A model generated the notes under the pieces. It saw only the letters and a list, made by a program, of their open reading frames with translations. It did not search any database and was not told where the DNA came from. Shown here piece by piece: positions 1 through 10,651 of a stretch of DNA of 64,000 nucleotides. The position numbers and the translations under genes are program-made. Source of the stretch: Casuarina equisetifolia (taxonomy: Eukaryota > Streptophyta > Magnoliopsida > Fagales > Casuarinaceae); NCBI GenBank assembly GCA_028551475.1, contig CM052360.1, positions 15,922,501-15,986,500 on the forward strand, given 5' to 3'. Position 1 is the stretch's first letter, and the number at the start of each line of letters is the position of its first letter.

Positions 1-89
1 CAGGAAAAGCGAGTACTGCGTTGTGTACGACAACCGAAAATGGAGGCCTTGTGTCAGCACCCATATGGTTGCTTTTTGGGTCCTCACCA

Positions 90-96
90 TATAAAG
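90..96 (+). promoter_or_regulatory. TATA box of the B-box gene
   Basis: The motif TATAAAG lies about 200 bases upstream of the B-box start codon at 297. That leaves a leader of roughly 170 bases if transcription starts about 30 bases downstream. Only the motif is seen; the transcription start is inferred. Confidence 0.5.
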
Positions 97-244
97 GGCA
101 CATCCGATTCGGTTTATTTCCGTTTTCAATGTGGAAACGATCTCCATCGGCTCATCCATTTTATCTCTCTAGCTGATTGATTATAAATTCTTGATTTAAA
201 GCAATTTGGCTGTGAAAAAATATATTGAAAGGGAAACCATAGAA

Positions 245-268
245 ATGAAGCTAGGAGTTCAAGAATGA
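245..268 (+). promoter_or_regulatory. Upstream ORF pair in the B-box leader
   Basis: The probable leader contains a seven-codon upstream ORF (245-268). Its stop overlaps a second upstream ATG at 265 as ATGA. The second ORF is out of frame with the main ORF, runs through exon 1 and, in the spliced message, stops at 1249 in exon 2 after about 53 codons. Both uATGs precede the main ATG at 297, so they could reduce its translation. Regulation is inferred. Confidence 0.4.
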
Positions 269-296
269 CAACGAACAGAGTCTCAACTCAGAGAAA

Positions 297-2067
297 ATGC
301 GGACTCTTTGTGATGTATGCGAGAAAGCTGCTGCCATCCTCTTCTGCGCCGCCGACGAGGCCTCCCTTTGCCGCGCCTGTGATGAAAAGGTTTTCTCAAA
401 CTTTTTTGAAATTTTTTCTTTAAGATATTGACTTTAAGAATCAGTTGGATTGGGACTTTTCAGCATGTATTTGATTCGACTCGGTAGTGTTGTGTGTAGA
501 AATTTGGAGCCTTGATTTGTTTTCATGAGTTGGGTAATAAGAAAGAAAGTATTTCTTATTGTCCATACCAAATAGTACCATGAGTTTCATGTAAATATGA
601 ATTTCACTATTATCTGGTAGGATCCAAGTACTGGGTACTTGTGTGATTTTTTTTTTTTTTTAATGCACACACCCGGGAAGGGGAGGGAGTGTTGAACCCC
701 TGACCTACCTAGTGGGTGCATGGCCTTCTGCCAGTAGGTCAAGGGGGACATCCCCTTATGTGAATATTAAGCCTTTCCATAAATAACTGCTGTGAAATGC
801 CTCCAAATCATTGTGCATGCTTGCATATTTCAAAAGAGAAATTATCAACTTAATAAAGAGAGCATGTACGAGGGATTTTGAACAGTGATCTAAAAATGGG
901 AACCGAGATTTCAGTGGCGGAATTTCTTAAGGCCCTTGTTGGATTTGAGTGGATTCTTTAAAGCATCACAAACTGCAGTCCAATTATTAAAATCCTGTGG
1001 CTGGTATATAGGTTCCTTCTTGATGGCTGTTGTCTGTTAGATCATATCTTATGAATTAAGATACGTTAAGACACATGTTGCCACTTTCATGGACTAGAGC
1101 TGTGTTGATAGAGAGATTCATTCGTATTTAAATTCATAATTACTGCGCTCACGGCCTTGAAATCAAAAGATGATATTAGCGTAATATCATTTTCTTTATT
1201 CTCGACTTTTAGGTCCATTTGTGCAACAAGCTTGCTAGTAGACATGTGAGGGTGGGGCTTGCTGACCCCTCTGCAGTCCCACGCTGTGACATATGTGAAA
1301 ATGCTCCAGGTATGCTGCTTTAAGTTTCTACACTTTTAATTTGCAAGAGTTCACACTTTGAACCTTTGTATGAGGCTATGAAGTTTTGTCTTTGGAAAAT
1401 GTGTACAGCTTTCTTTTACTGTGAGGTAGACGGTACTTCCCTTTGTCTGCAATGTGATATGATTGTACATGTTGGTGGTAAAAGAACACATGGGAGATAT
1501 CTCCTGTTGAGGCAGAGAGTCGAGGTTTGTCTTTCTGTACAAGTACTGGTTCAGGTTTGTGTTTTCTATGGGATACCTGAATGGTTTCCTTGTGTATTCT
1601 CTGTAGTTTCCAGGGGATAAATCTGGCCGTTCAGAGGAACTAGGGTTGCAACCGTTTGCTTCAAATGAAGCAAGAAAGGAGCACAGTCAAGTGCCTACAC
1701 TTATGATAACAGAGAATCGGCAGAATCAGAGGGTCGGTTCTATCCCATTGATGGACAACCAAGTTGATGGTGGCAACAAGGAAAACCAAATGATTGATCT
1801 TAATACCAGGCCCCTACGGATACATGGACAATCTTCAGCCAACCAGGTATTTGTTCTCCCACTCTCCATGTTTATCTTAGTACTTCAATACTGTGGTTTT
1901 TTACCTCAATTTGCAGAACTTTTTGATGCTCTATGTATCTGAACTCAATGAAAATTTTACCTGCTACTGTGTTGTAGGAACGGGGAATGGATCTTCCAAA
2001 TGGCACCGATCATGAATCTGTAAGTGTTGTTCCTGTAGGATCCTTCAAAAGGGAGCCTGAAAAGTGA
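297..2067 (+). CDS. BBX18/19: Double B-box zinc-finger protein (BBX18/BBX19 type)
   Basis: Five exons join in frame: 297-389, 1213-1309, 1409-1524, 1607-1846 and 1978-2067, all with GT-AG introns, giving 211 aa. Two B-box zinc fingers lie at about residues 1-47 and 52-95. The first starts [20 protein letters not shown] and the second has [19 protein letters not shown]; both keep the spaced Cys/His/Asp zinc ligands. The tail is hydrophilic, contains MIDLN and ends SFKREPEK, as in the Arabidopsis BBX18/BBX19 (DBB) subgroup, which has no CCT domain. Members of this family are nuclear transcription cofactors in light, photoperiod and thermal signalling. The start matches the family N-terminus. 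The end is uncertain: GTGAGT overlaps the last Lys codon, and splicing to an acceptor at 3988 would give Lys-Tyr-Phe-stop ending at 3998. BBX18 and BBX19 cannot be told apart here. Confidence 0.92.
647..757 (-). mobile_element. tRNA-derived SINE in B-box intron 1
   Basis: Read on the minus strand, the segment starts AGGGGATGTCCCC, has an A-box-like stretch and a B-box-like GGGGTTCAACACTCC, and ends in an A-rich tail, seen as a T run at 647-661 on the plus strand. The flanks TTGTGTGA and TTATGTGA look like a diverged target-site duplication. Related copies lie at 10022-10153 and 10352-10440. Confidence 0.6.
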
Positions 2068-5000
2068 GTAAGGTACATTCTATATCTCACACGGGAGTCA
2101 TTCATTTAATTGTCCTTCTCTTTCTTTTCCTTTTTTCTTCCATGAATAAGGAAAAATACTTTCGTTGGTATTGAGTTTGGGATACTATTTTGACATTGCA
2201 TCCCATCACAATTAACCCCCTCCCCTCCAAAAAGAAAAAAGATAAAAGAAGAAGAGAGAAAGAAGAAAAGGTCTATCATTTGGCAGTGTCCCCTCCACCT
2301 GATACATGGGGCTCCTATACCTACTGATCATCAAATGCAACAGGATCAGTTGAACTGTTTACGTGTAGTGACTCAATATGCATAAATAGCCTTACTTAGA
2401 ACTAGCAACATTGCAGAAGCAATTGAAGAGTTACATACGTTGTATATTTTATCTTAATATAGCCTTCTTTATAGTTAAGAGACGAACTATTATTTTCAAA
2501 AACATTTCATCATGTCTTCCAATGGGTTATAAGTGCTTCAAGTATTGAAAGTTAACTGACTGTCATTTGATTTCAATATTTTATACATCTCTCCTTATCT
2601 GAACGATAAAGTAAACTTCTTGAGCACATTGAATTAAAGGACTTCTAAGTTTGCAATTTGCAAAGTGGGGTTATTTATGCTACCGGACTTTGTCTTACAT
2701 AATGAGGTTGATGAATCAGTAATGAAAGCAACAAAGTAAACCGAGTGTGGTAGCCTTTTCTCCATAGACAAATCCAGACATCCGTATGGCTTATGTTTGC
2801 CCAGGCTTTGTCTTATGTCATGAGGTTGATGAATCAGTGATGAAAGCAACTAAGTAGATCGAGTATGGTAGCCTTTTCTCTTCTGACGAATTCAGTACAT
2901 CCCTATGGCTTTTGTTTGCTTTTGTCTAACTATGATTGACTTGCTGAAAAATGATTAATCTTATCCCTGAGACAGACGACATGTTCTGTTTAGCTATTCT
3001 TTTGGTACTGGATGGATTCTTTCCTAGAACTCCAAAGTCTCAAAGGGAATGATGAACTTAAAATTGACAATTTCAGTTTGATTCGATTGGAAAAACTTTA
3101 TCTTACTTTTGTGGCATACTTTATGGTGCTTGTAGCGTACACGAGAAACCATAGAGGTTGAACCATATTCATTATTTCTCTTTGATCCGAGGAAAACAGG
3201 CTTTAACTTTATTCAAGCCTTTTGGTTCCAGAATTTCCCACTTCTTATTTTGGAATTTTTAAATACTAGCTGGATGGAAAGGGCACTGGATTAAATAGTC
3301 CATATAGTACCTATGCTTGAACAGGACTGTCTCCAAGACTTTCCCTTTTTTGTTTGGTGTTACACTGAAGATCTGTGGCTAGAAGTGTATTTTTGTTCAA
3401 TGGGTAATTTGTTGATCTGTGAATCTAAGGCTGTAGCGAGTTTCCATGTCCTACATGCCTTCCACTTCCTTGGGAGGTTTGGTTCTGATGAAAAGGATGA
3501 GATGTTTTTCAATGATGGAATGACAATGATTGGCATTAGGAAAGAGAATGTGTACGCGGTTAGTGAGGAGAAGCAGAGGGAGTAAGTTGGTGATGTGCTG
3601 AGCATCATCTGTGCTGTAAAACGATTTTTGGAAAGCAAGGAGAGAAATTTGTCAAATAATTAGATGGTGATGGATACTTATGATAGTCCTTGGTAATTTT
3701 TGGTTGAGTGTAAAGAAAAAAACATTATACGACAAGTATATTCCTCCCTGCATCACTATTTCATATTCATAGGGGCACTATTTTTGGCCCTGATCCAAGA
3801 TTTGATATTTCAAAAATTGTTTAAGAATGCAACCAAAAAGAGATCGAGGCTCTTAAAGTTCAAAACACCTTAGTTTTTTTGTTTTTTTTTTTTTTCAGTT
3901 GTAAATGGATTGTGTTATACTTTGTCAAAGAGCCTCCTTTGTCTGGATACTCATGAACCCTTTATTTGCTTATACTTTGTGGCTGCAGGTATTTCTAAAG
4001 GTGTTTCTTGAGCATCTTCGTTGTTGACTCAGCTAATGGCACGTAGCTACCTTCTTTTATACATTCTTCCATTTTCTGTTTGGTTTCCTCTGTTACATTT
4101 ATTGTGTTAAGGTACATTCTGTGAAGATTTAACTGCACAAAAGTAACAATATTTGCTTTGGAAATCAATGATAAAAAAAAAATTTGTTAATACAATCTCC
4201 TCAGTTTCATGCTGTTTATTTACAACATGGTTATCAAGCTTACTGTTATGTGTAATTAGCATATTCGCCTTATGATTTAAGAAAAGAAAGATAATAGAAC
4301 AAATGATTTTAAATGACAATTGCGAGTTATTCAGGGGCCAGGATCTTCAGCCTTGTGGGTGTACCACTTTTCGTAGCATTGTATGCCCTCTTTCGGTACC
4401 ATAAACTGCGCTTAAACTGCTCTGCTAGTGATTCATATTCCAGCACTGTGCAGATTACCGCGCTAGTTACTGAGGATTGACTTATAAAAGAAGGATCATT
4501 TGTGAAAAGCATGGGCATCATTTGCATATTTTTAGAGCAAATGCTGTCTGAATATGGTGATTGATTCAGCAGGAATGAGACAGTCAAAGATGCCCACAAT
4601 TATGCAAATATGATGACCCAATGTAAATAAGAGGACCCAATACATTGCAATCAACATATTGAGAGTGAATACCTCTATGCTATGGATCCGCCAGCCTCAT
4701 TGAGGAATTACCATGTTTTTCTTGGATGGTCATGTTACTGTGTCATTCTTCTGCGGCGTGCTGTAACACCACAGAAGCCTCAGCATTCCATCTAGCAGAT
4801 CATACGTAAACAGAATACCGTGGAAAACATTTGTCATATTCTAAGAAAGCAACAATACTTGAATCGTTTGTTCAAATTCATCAGTTTAGGTTGGACGTAC
4901 TTGAATCCTGTTCTTACAGACTTCTCAATCTCCGGGCTTTAAGAGTGTGGTTTTAAAGTTCAAGAACATAGTAGAATAATCGAGCTCTTGCGACCGGTTT

Positions 5001-5503
5001 TCAGACATCCATGTATTTGGGGGCTCTGAAATTTTATTTTATTTCATTCTCTCTCTTTTTAATCCAAGAGGAGTTAAGAATGGGTTTGAAATAGCTAATA
5101 ATGCTTCCTTCCTCCTATGATATTCCGACTTTTGGTAGCTTAATGTTGCCTCGATCTCAGAATAATGAGCTAGCAAGGAGTACTCTACGATGAGCTAAAC
5201 AACTATGTTTAGATTGCTCAAAATCTATGCATGGCGAGGAGTTGAATCCAACCAAATTTAAGATTTTCAACAAACTACCCATTTGAAGAAGTTTTAGCAC
5301 ACGGTGATGCATATTTAAGCACACAGTCTCATCTCGTTACAAGAAGTTTATTAAGTGGCTAAAAAGTACATGTAAATGATGATCAAAAAGTCTCCACGCT
5401 ATAGAGCATTATACAATCCAGAGAAATTACTCATCCGTCCTCCATTAACATCGTCTTCTTCTCCATCTTCTTAATCATCTTCTATAGCTTTGGCACAAAG
5501 AAC
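2068..5503. other. Region between the B-box and aldolase genes
   Basis: No clear coding exon is seen. The first part may be a 1.9-kb terminal intron of the B-box gene (2064-3988) followed by its 3'UTR. An imperfect 118-bp tandem duplication lies at 2686-2922. A plus-strand ORF of 90 codons at 3313-3585 has no recognisable domain and is probably chance. The end, about 5330-5503, should be the 3'UTR of the minus-strand aldolase. Confidence 0.5.
2686..2922. repeat. Imperfect tandem duplication, period about 118 bp
   Basis: Two adjacent units both contain CTTTGTCTTA, then GAGGTTGATGAATCAGT, and later GGTAGCCTTTTCTC. They are offset by 118 bases (2688 versus 2806) and differ at scattered bases. 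No coding role is seen. Confidence 0.8.
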
Positions 5504-6699
5504 TTAGTAAACGTAGCCCTTGACGAACATGCCTTTCTTGGCCTCTTCTGACTCTCCCTCACCGGTGTACTTTCCAAGTTGGGCAAGAGAGTTGGCCTTG
5601 GCGCGGATAAGCAGTGCTTCCTGAGCTGCCTTGACGTTCTCGGGCCTGCCTCCCCATGTCTTAAGGCAGGTGTTCTGGAGGGCTCTAGCATAGGAGAAAG
5701 ACACGTGCCATGGGTTTGTAGATTGGTTCATGGCGTTCAAGTTCAAGGTTGCTTCCACCTCAGATTGGCCACCAGACAAAAACTGTCCATTTTGAGCAAA
5801 ATCACAATTAGTTCACGAATTATCATTATAGATTGGAATTCTGAAGCTTTATGTATGCTATGACACTTGCCATGATTCCAGGGACAGCCGGGGGGATTCT
5901 TCTGTGGAGGAGCTTGAGTGTGTATTCGGCAACCTGCTGAGGGGTGGCCCTTTCCTTGCATTCAGCTCCAGGAGTAACCATGCTAGGCTTGAGGAGGATA
6001 CCCTCAAACAAGACATTGTTCTCAGCAAGGTAGAAGAAAACCTCAGCCCACACCTTCTGGGCAACCTCAAAAGTCCTGTCAATATTGTGCTCACCATCAA
6101 GCAGGATTTCTGGCTCCACAATTGGGACCAACCCATTGTCCTACAAGATCAGCACAACTCATTAGGTACTTCCCTTGCCTTTAAACACAAAGTTTGCCTT
6201 CAGTTTTTCTCTCTAGCAACTTAAAACCATTTTTCCATAAAATATAGCAATCTTACTTGAGAAATGGCAGCGTAACGGGCAAGACCCCAAGCTGCTTCCT
6301 TCACTGCCAGGGCAGATGGGCCATTGGGGATGCTCACAACGGTACGCCTAGTACATCAAATTGATATTAGTTACATTCATAGTCATATGGGTGATCTAAT
6401 ATTTGTGTAAAGGCGTTTTCAGATTCATACCATTTGGCGAAACGAGCTCCCTGCTGGTAGTAAGCAGCTGTGCGAGAAGCAAGGCCATCGAGACCTTGGC
6501 ACCAGGACTCATTGTTGGAACCGACCAGGGGCACCAAACCCTGTTTTCCTCATTGTATAAACCACGTGTAAGCGTTGTTATCCTCGGAATCTAAACCATC
6601 TAAGTACATCCATTTATCCGCACGAGAAAACGAGACACAAGAGATATAAAGGTTTGTTTGGTTGTTGAAAAAGCTCCAAGTATCCATTTCATTTATGGT

Positions 6700-6742
<43 letters not shown>

Positions 6743-7552
6743 CCATGTGAAACGATTCTGTTTGGTTGAAACTGACACAACATATATACCCACAAAGAAG
6801 ATAAGATACGAAGCTCCAAGACACAACATATATATACCCATAACAAATATACTTTCAGGATGTTGAACTGGAGTTCGTAGCGCCTTACCTTGTCGACTTT
6901 GATACCGGGGACAATGTTTTGCTCAACGAGGATATCCACGATCTTCTTGCCTTCGGTGGTCGATTGGTAGAGGGTTTCCTCAAAGAGGATAGCACCAGAG
7001 ATGAATTGTCCCAGGCCAGGAGCTGTCACCAGCAGTGTACGGTATGCCTGGCGGTTTGCTTCAGTGTTCTCTAGCCCAATAGAAGCTAGACGCTTCCCAC
7101 ATGTAGCGTTAGACTCATCCATGGCCAAAATTCCACGCCCTGGTGATGCAACAGTTTTCTACATCCCAGAAAAGAGACATTATTAGCTGTTTACCTTGTA
7201 CAAGATGTTAAGAGAATCATATAGGAAATGCACACAAGTCACTCTCTAAACAATAAAGTAGACAACACCCCAAGCGTTTTGACATGTTTGGAAGATGTTG
7301 CAATGTACAAGTTCTTATGAATGAATGGATCAAAAAGCTTTTAACTCGAGTCATGGGGATGAAAAAGTATTGCAGAAATACCGCGGTCTTGACGAGCTCA
7401 TCAGCATAGGCGCCTGCTCGGATGGTGAGGGCAGATGGAGCCGTGGGGTGGCACCGGACGACGGAGACGGAGGGTTGGCGGAGGGTCTGGCCCTTCACCC
7501 ACTCGGACTTGTCAAGGACAGGAGATGACTTGAGGAGAGATGCCGATGCCAT
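5504..7552 (-). CDS. FBA: Plastid fructose-1,6-bisphosphate aldolase (class I)
   Basis: Six exons on the minus strand join in frame: 7382-7552, 6889-7158, 6431-6540, 6257-6347, 5871-6140 and 5504-5782, giving 396 aa, the usual length of plastid class I aldolases. Residues 1 to about 46 are a Ser/Thr/Arg-rich chloroplast transit peptide. The mature part has [17 protein letters not shown], the substrate-binding [31 protein letters not shown] with the Schiff-base lysine, FLSGGQSE, and the C-terminal GYVY with the conserved terminal Tyr. The enzyme interconverts fructose-1,6-bisphosphate and triose phosphates (also making sedoheptulose-1,7-bisphosphate) in the stromal Calvin cycle. The intron after exon 5 begins GCAAGT after ATG and appears to be a GC-AG intron. 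Upstream lie a TATA box and a G-box, fitting light regulation. No disablement is seen. Confidence 0.97.
6702..6735. repeat. (GA)n microsatellite in aldolase intron 2
   Basis: A run of AG dinucleotides lies in the 348-bp second intron of the aldolase gene. On the coding strand it reads as a CT tract. It is likely polymorphic. Confidence 0.9.
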
Positions 7553-7654
7553 TGCTTGCCTGCTGCAGATTTTGCTTCCCAACAAGCACTATTATCTTAT
7601 CTCCTCTTCCACCCCCTCTTAGAGCCCCTTTACCACACATGCACCCATTCCTTG

Positions 7655-7662
7655 TATTTATA
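7655..7662 (-). promoter_or_regulatory. TATA box of the aldolase gene
   Basis: TATAAATA on the minus strand lies about 103 bases upstream of the aldolase ATG, a normal spacing for a short plant leader. The transcription start is inferred. Confidence 0.65.
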
Positions 7663-7726
7663 ATTGTACGTGTACGATCAAAGATGTCCCATTTGAGGCT
7701 GTTGTGCCCCCACCTATCATGGCTCG

Positions 7727-7741
7727 CCACGTGGATGATAA
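7727..7741. promoter_or_regulatory. G-box next to an I-box-like GATAA
   Basis: A palindromic CCACGTGG (7727-7734) is followed at once by GATGATAA, about 65 bases upstream of the aldolase TATA box. G-box plus GATA/I-box pairs are a known light-response arrangement in promoters of photosynthesis genes. The motifs are seen; the function is inferred. Confidence 0.5.
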
Positions 7742-8584
7742 CCTACTGACTTGGCATTTTGCATACGTGGTTGAAATGGATGGTTTTTTTCCCACCTCGT
7801 AAAACAGCGAAATATTGACTAGGAAAATAACTTTGATATTTTATTGCATCATAGGCATAGACAAATCCATCATATTCACCACAAAGCAATCCCCACAAAG
7901 AGAGTTGTTTGCGAGATTCCTCTGGAAAGTAAGCATGAGGCTGTGATTTCTCTTGCTTTTGTCTTTTAGCTTTTACTGAGTAATCTCATGGCTTGATTAT
8001 TTGAAATTTGAGAGGTTGTGATCTTACTGTTAACGGTTGACAGCTTGCCAGTTCGGCTACTTCACGTGATCACTTGTGATTTCACATGCCACAGGATCAC
8101 AGTTTTATGCATATCATTGCATGGGTCCATTCCAGTGACCCACATCAATTGCATTGACGGTGGAGGTAGAATGCCAATGATATGTGGTTAAGGTCCGTCC
8201 ATGTTGTTTAGCATACATGAGGACCCTAATTCTTCATGTAACAACGGGATCCCAAGTCAGGACACCTAGCTCAGAAAAGAGAAGGAAGAACAAGTGCTGC
8301 ATAAAGATGTACATAATGTAGAAGTATGGTCTTAAAATAGTCAGAAGATGTACATAAGGTAGCTTAAATGTTCAGAAGATTCCGGGTTCATAAAGCCCCT
8401 TTTCCCAACAAAGCTCACTAAGATTGCAGCTTAGCCTGGAAGCCATCTAACAGGAATCTGTTATGTAAGACCTCTACATGCTTGCTCGTTTCAAAGGATT
8501 TTCAAATTCCTTATCTAATTTCTACAACAACAGCTCCAAACCATATGCCAGAGTAAGATAAAACTAGGATGACTACATAACAGT
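7742..8584. other. Upstream region of the aldolase and 3' flank of the next gene
   Basis: No coding exon, RNA gene or clear repeat is seen. It holds the distal aldolase promoter and, near 8300-8584, the likely 3'UTR of the minus-strand gene at 8585-9304. Confidence 0.5.
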
Positions 8585-9304
8585 TCAAGAAACTTTTTTG
8601 TTTAAAGAAAGGTCTGCCATGCCGGCAATCATATTATCAAGAGTTTCTTCTTCCAAATCTTCCCACTGCCCTGAAGCATTAGAAGTTGATGATATGAGCT
8701 CTTGAGAACTTTCTGTTAGGGCCTGTTTTAGCTGTTTATCAAGTTCCCCTTCCTCTGCGGGAATGCCCAAATCCCAGACCTTGAAGATATCTTCAGTCAA
8801 TGGCTCCATCTCAAAAGTTGAAGAACCAAAACCAAGCTCCGATTCAGTATCCTGATCCTCCTTGCCTTCAGTGTACGTCGGCAGAAATGGATTTCCCTCA
8901 AAAGCTACTGACTGGAGAGTATTTTTCTTCAAATTTCTTGGAAGACCAGAGCCATCTGCTTTTCCTTCTTCATTTGTGAGAACCAGATCATTCTCTGTAT
9001 TTCCTTGGAACTGCACAGTTTCGGCCTTATCATTGGACAAAAGTTTCTCAAGATCAGTTCCTTCAGAAAAACCATCGCTTCCAGAAGCAGAATTGAATGA
9101 TTCAGGTTGAGGGCTGAGGATATCTAGCAATGCATCTTTTAGCAAATCCCAATTACCATTAAAAGTTTCAGGATCATTGACTAGGCAGGAGTCAATCCAA
9201 GCTGTATCTTCAGCAGAAGAAACTTCTTCTCCGTCATTAGAGTTCATTAAACTCATAATATGAGAAGAAATAGATCTTTGCATCTCATAATCTTCTAAGT
9301 CCAT
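8585..9304 (-). CDS. Acidic plant protein of unknown function
   Basis: One uninterrupted coding exon of 239 aa. The ATG is in a good context (CCATGG) and lies two bases after a 3' splice site (TTTTCAG), so the leader is spliced. The protein is very rich in Glu, Asp, Ser and Leu. It starts MDLEDYEMQRSISSHIMSLM, has a central FEGNPFLPTY and a C-terminal Leu/Glu-rich segment ending GMADLSLNKK. There is no signal peptide, membrane helix, zinc ligand set or enzyme motif. The composition fits a mostly disordered protein with short helices. I do not recognise the family. The long frame without stops, the splice acceptor at the ATG and ordinary codon use support a real gene. Confidence 0.8.
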   Translation of the reverse strand: MDLEDYEMQRSISSHIMSLMNSNDGEEVSSAEDTAWIDSCLVNDPETFNGNWDLLKDALLDILSPQPESFNSASGSDGFSEGTDLEKLLSNDKAETVQFQGNTENDLVLTNEEGKADGSGLPRNLKKNTLQSVAFEGNPFLPTYTEGKEDQDTESELGFGSSTFEMEPLTEDIFKVWDLGIPAEEGELDKQLKQALTESSQELISSTSNASGQWEDLEEETLDNMIAGMADLSLNKKVS

Positions 9305-10021
9305 GGCTGAAAAGATGTGGTTAACAATGTTAGCAAGGGAACAAGTTCAATGGTTAACAATGTTGCAAGGGAACGAGTTCAAAATAAGGATCAGTATTCC
9401 ACTGGGGACACACAAATTCATAACATAAGTCCAACAAATGACACCATCTAGGTGAAATACCCCTACCAACAGTTATTTGAAGACTAATTGCAGTACGGAT
9501 TTTGTTCTATGCACGAAGTCTTGTCCCGTCACTCATAACTTCAAAATGCTTATCCCTGTCTTCCTTTTCCAATGCAAATGCTAATCGTAATCTGTTTGAC
9601 CCAGAAAAACCTATACAATGCAAAACGATATGAGCTACAGATGCGTTTCAGCTACTTGCAACCAGCTACAGAGTAGCAACCTCAACACAGGTGCCAACCA
9701 TTTGTATCACATCTTAGGATATTGCCTGGCATGTTACTCAAAAGCATCTTCAAGGTTTTAAACCAATAAGCCTATCAATTCAGATGGTTCAAACTCCCCA
9801 AAAGATTTTTTTTTTTTTTTTTGTGTGGGGTGGGGGGAGGAGGGGGGGCGTTGAAGGAAAAAGGAAAAAGAAAAAAAATAGGATAGGAGTGACCAATAAT
9901 GCATCAGGCGCAATATAATCCCGATACCTTGGCCAAGTAAGCAGTCAAGACAAATGAAGGGTACGAAACAGTCCTCTTTACCATTTTAATGACTAAATTG
10001 TCAGCAAAACAGCTAAATCAT

Positions 10022-10153
10022 TTTTCATCAGTGTAGTTTTTTCTTTTCTTTTTAAACACTCACCCACATGAGGTGGGAGGAGGAATTGAACCTAGTTAGA
10101 CTTGCCAGTGAGAGGCTGGCTTACCACTAAGCTAGGGGATGCCTCCATAACAT
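10022..10153 (-). mobile_element. tRNA-derived SINE with 14-bp target-site duplication
   Basis: On the minus strand the element starts GGAGGCATCCCC, followed by the pol III A-box-like TAGCTTAGTGGTAAG and B-box-like GGTTCAATTCC, and ends in an A-rich tail. It is flanked by exact copies of AACAGCTAAATCAT at 10008-10021 and 10154-10167. This is the best preserved of three related copies in the window. Confidence 0.8.
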
Positions 10154-10351
10154 AACAGCTAAATCATCAGCATAATAGATGTCCCTGAACATTTTTGAAA
10201 CAAATTCTCCACATAAATCTTAATAGGCTAAATTAGGAAAATAGAACCAATTAAGGCTCTAAATTCTCATAAATACTTTCACTTTTAAAGCAGGAGAAAA
10301 ACTTCCAATCTGCTACAAATCATATTCATGAAGTAATATTCCCTTCCATTG

Positions 10352-10440
10352 AGGGGTGTTCCCCTTGGCTTAATGGCAAAAAGTCAAGGAACTCTTGACA
10401 TACAAGTCCATTAGGTCAGGAGTTTGAAACCTCCTCCCTT
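10352..10440 (+). mobile_element. Third SINE copy, eroded
   Basis: Plus-strand AGGGGTGTTCCCCTTGGCTT followed by GGTCAGGAGTTTGAAACC matches the tRNA-like head of the other two SINEs. Its downstream part runs into the 107-bp tandem duplication, so the 3' end is unclear. Confidence 0.55.
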
Positions 10441-10651
10441 CCCAGAGACTAGATTCTAGAAAAAGGCCTAATTAATGACGGGAACAACCTAACTCCTTGA
10501 GATAAAATAACTTGACAAAAAACTACCATTACAAAAGCAGTTCACTTCCCAGAGACTAGATTCTAGAAAAAGGCCTAATTAATGACGGGAAAAACCTAAC
10601 TCCTTGAGATAAAATAACTTGACAAAAAACTACCATTACAAAAGCAGTTCA
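10438..10651. repeat. Exact 107-bp tandem duplication
   Basis: Two head-to-tail copies (10438-10544 and 10545-10651), each starting CTTCCCAGAGACTAG and ending GCAGTTCA, differ at about one base. The near identity indicates a recent event. It lies in the 5'UTR intron next to a SINE. Confidence 0.9.

Noticed and set aside
5579-6224. Plus-strand open frames across the aldolase
   Set aside because: They are antisense shadows of aldolase exons 5 and 6, which are certain.
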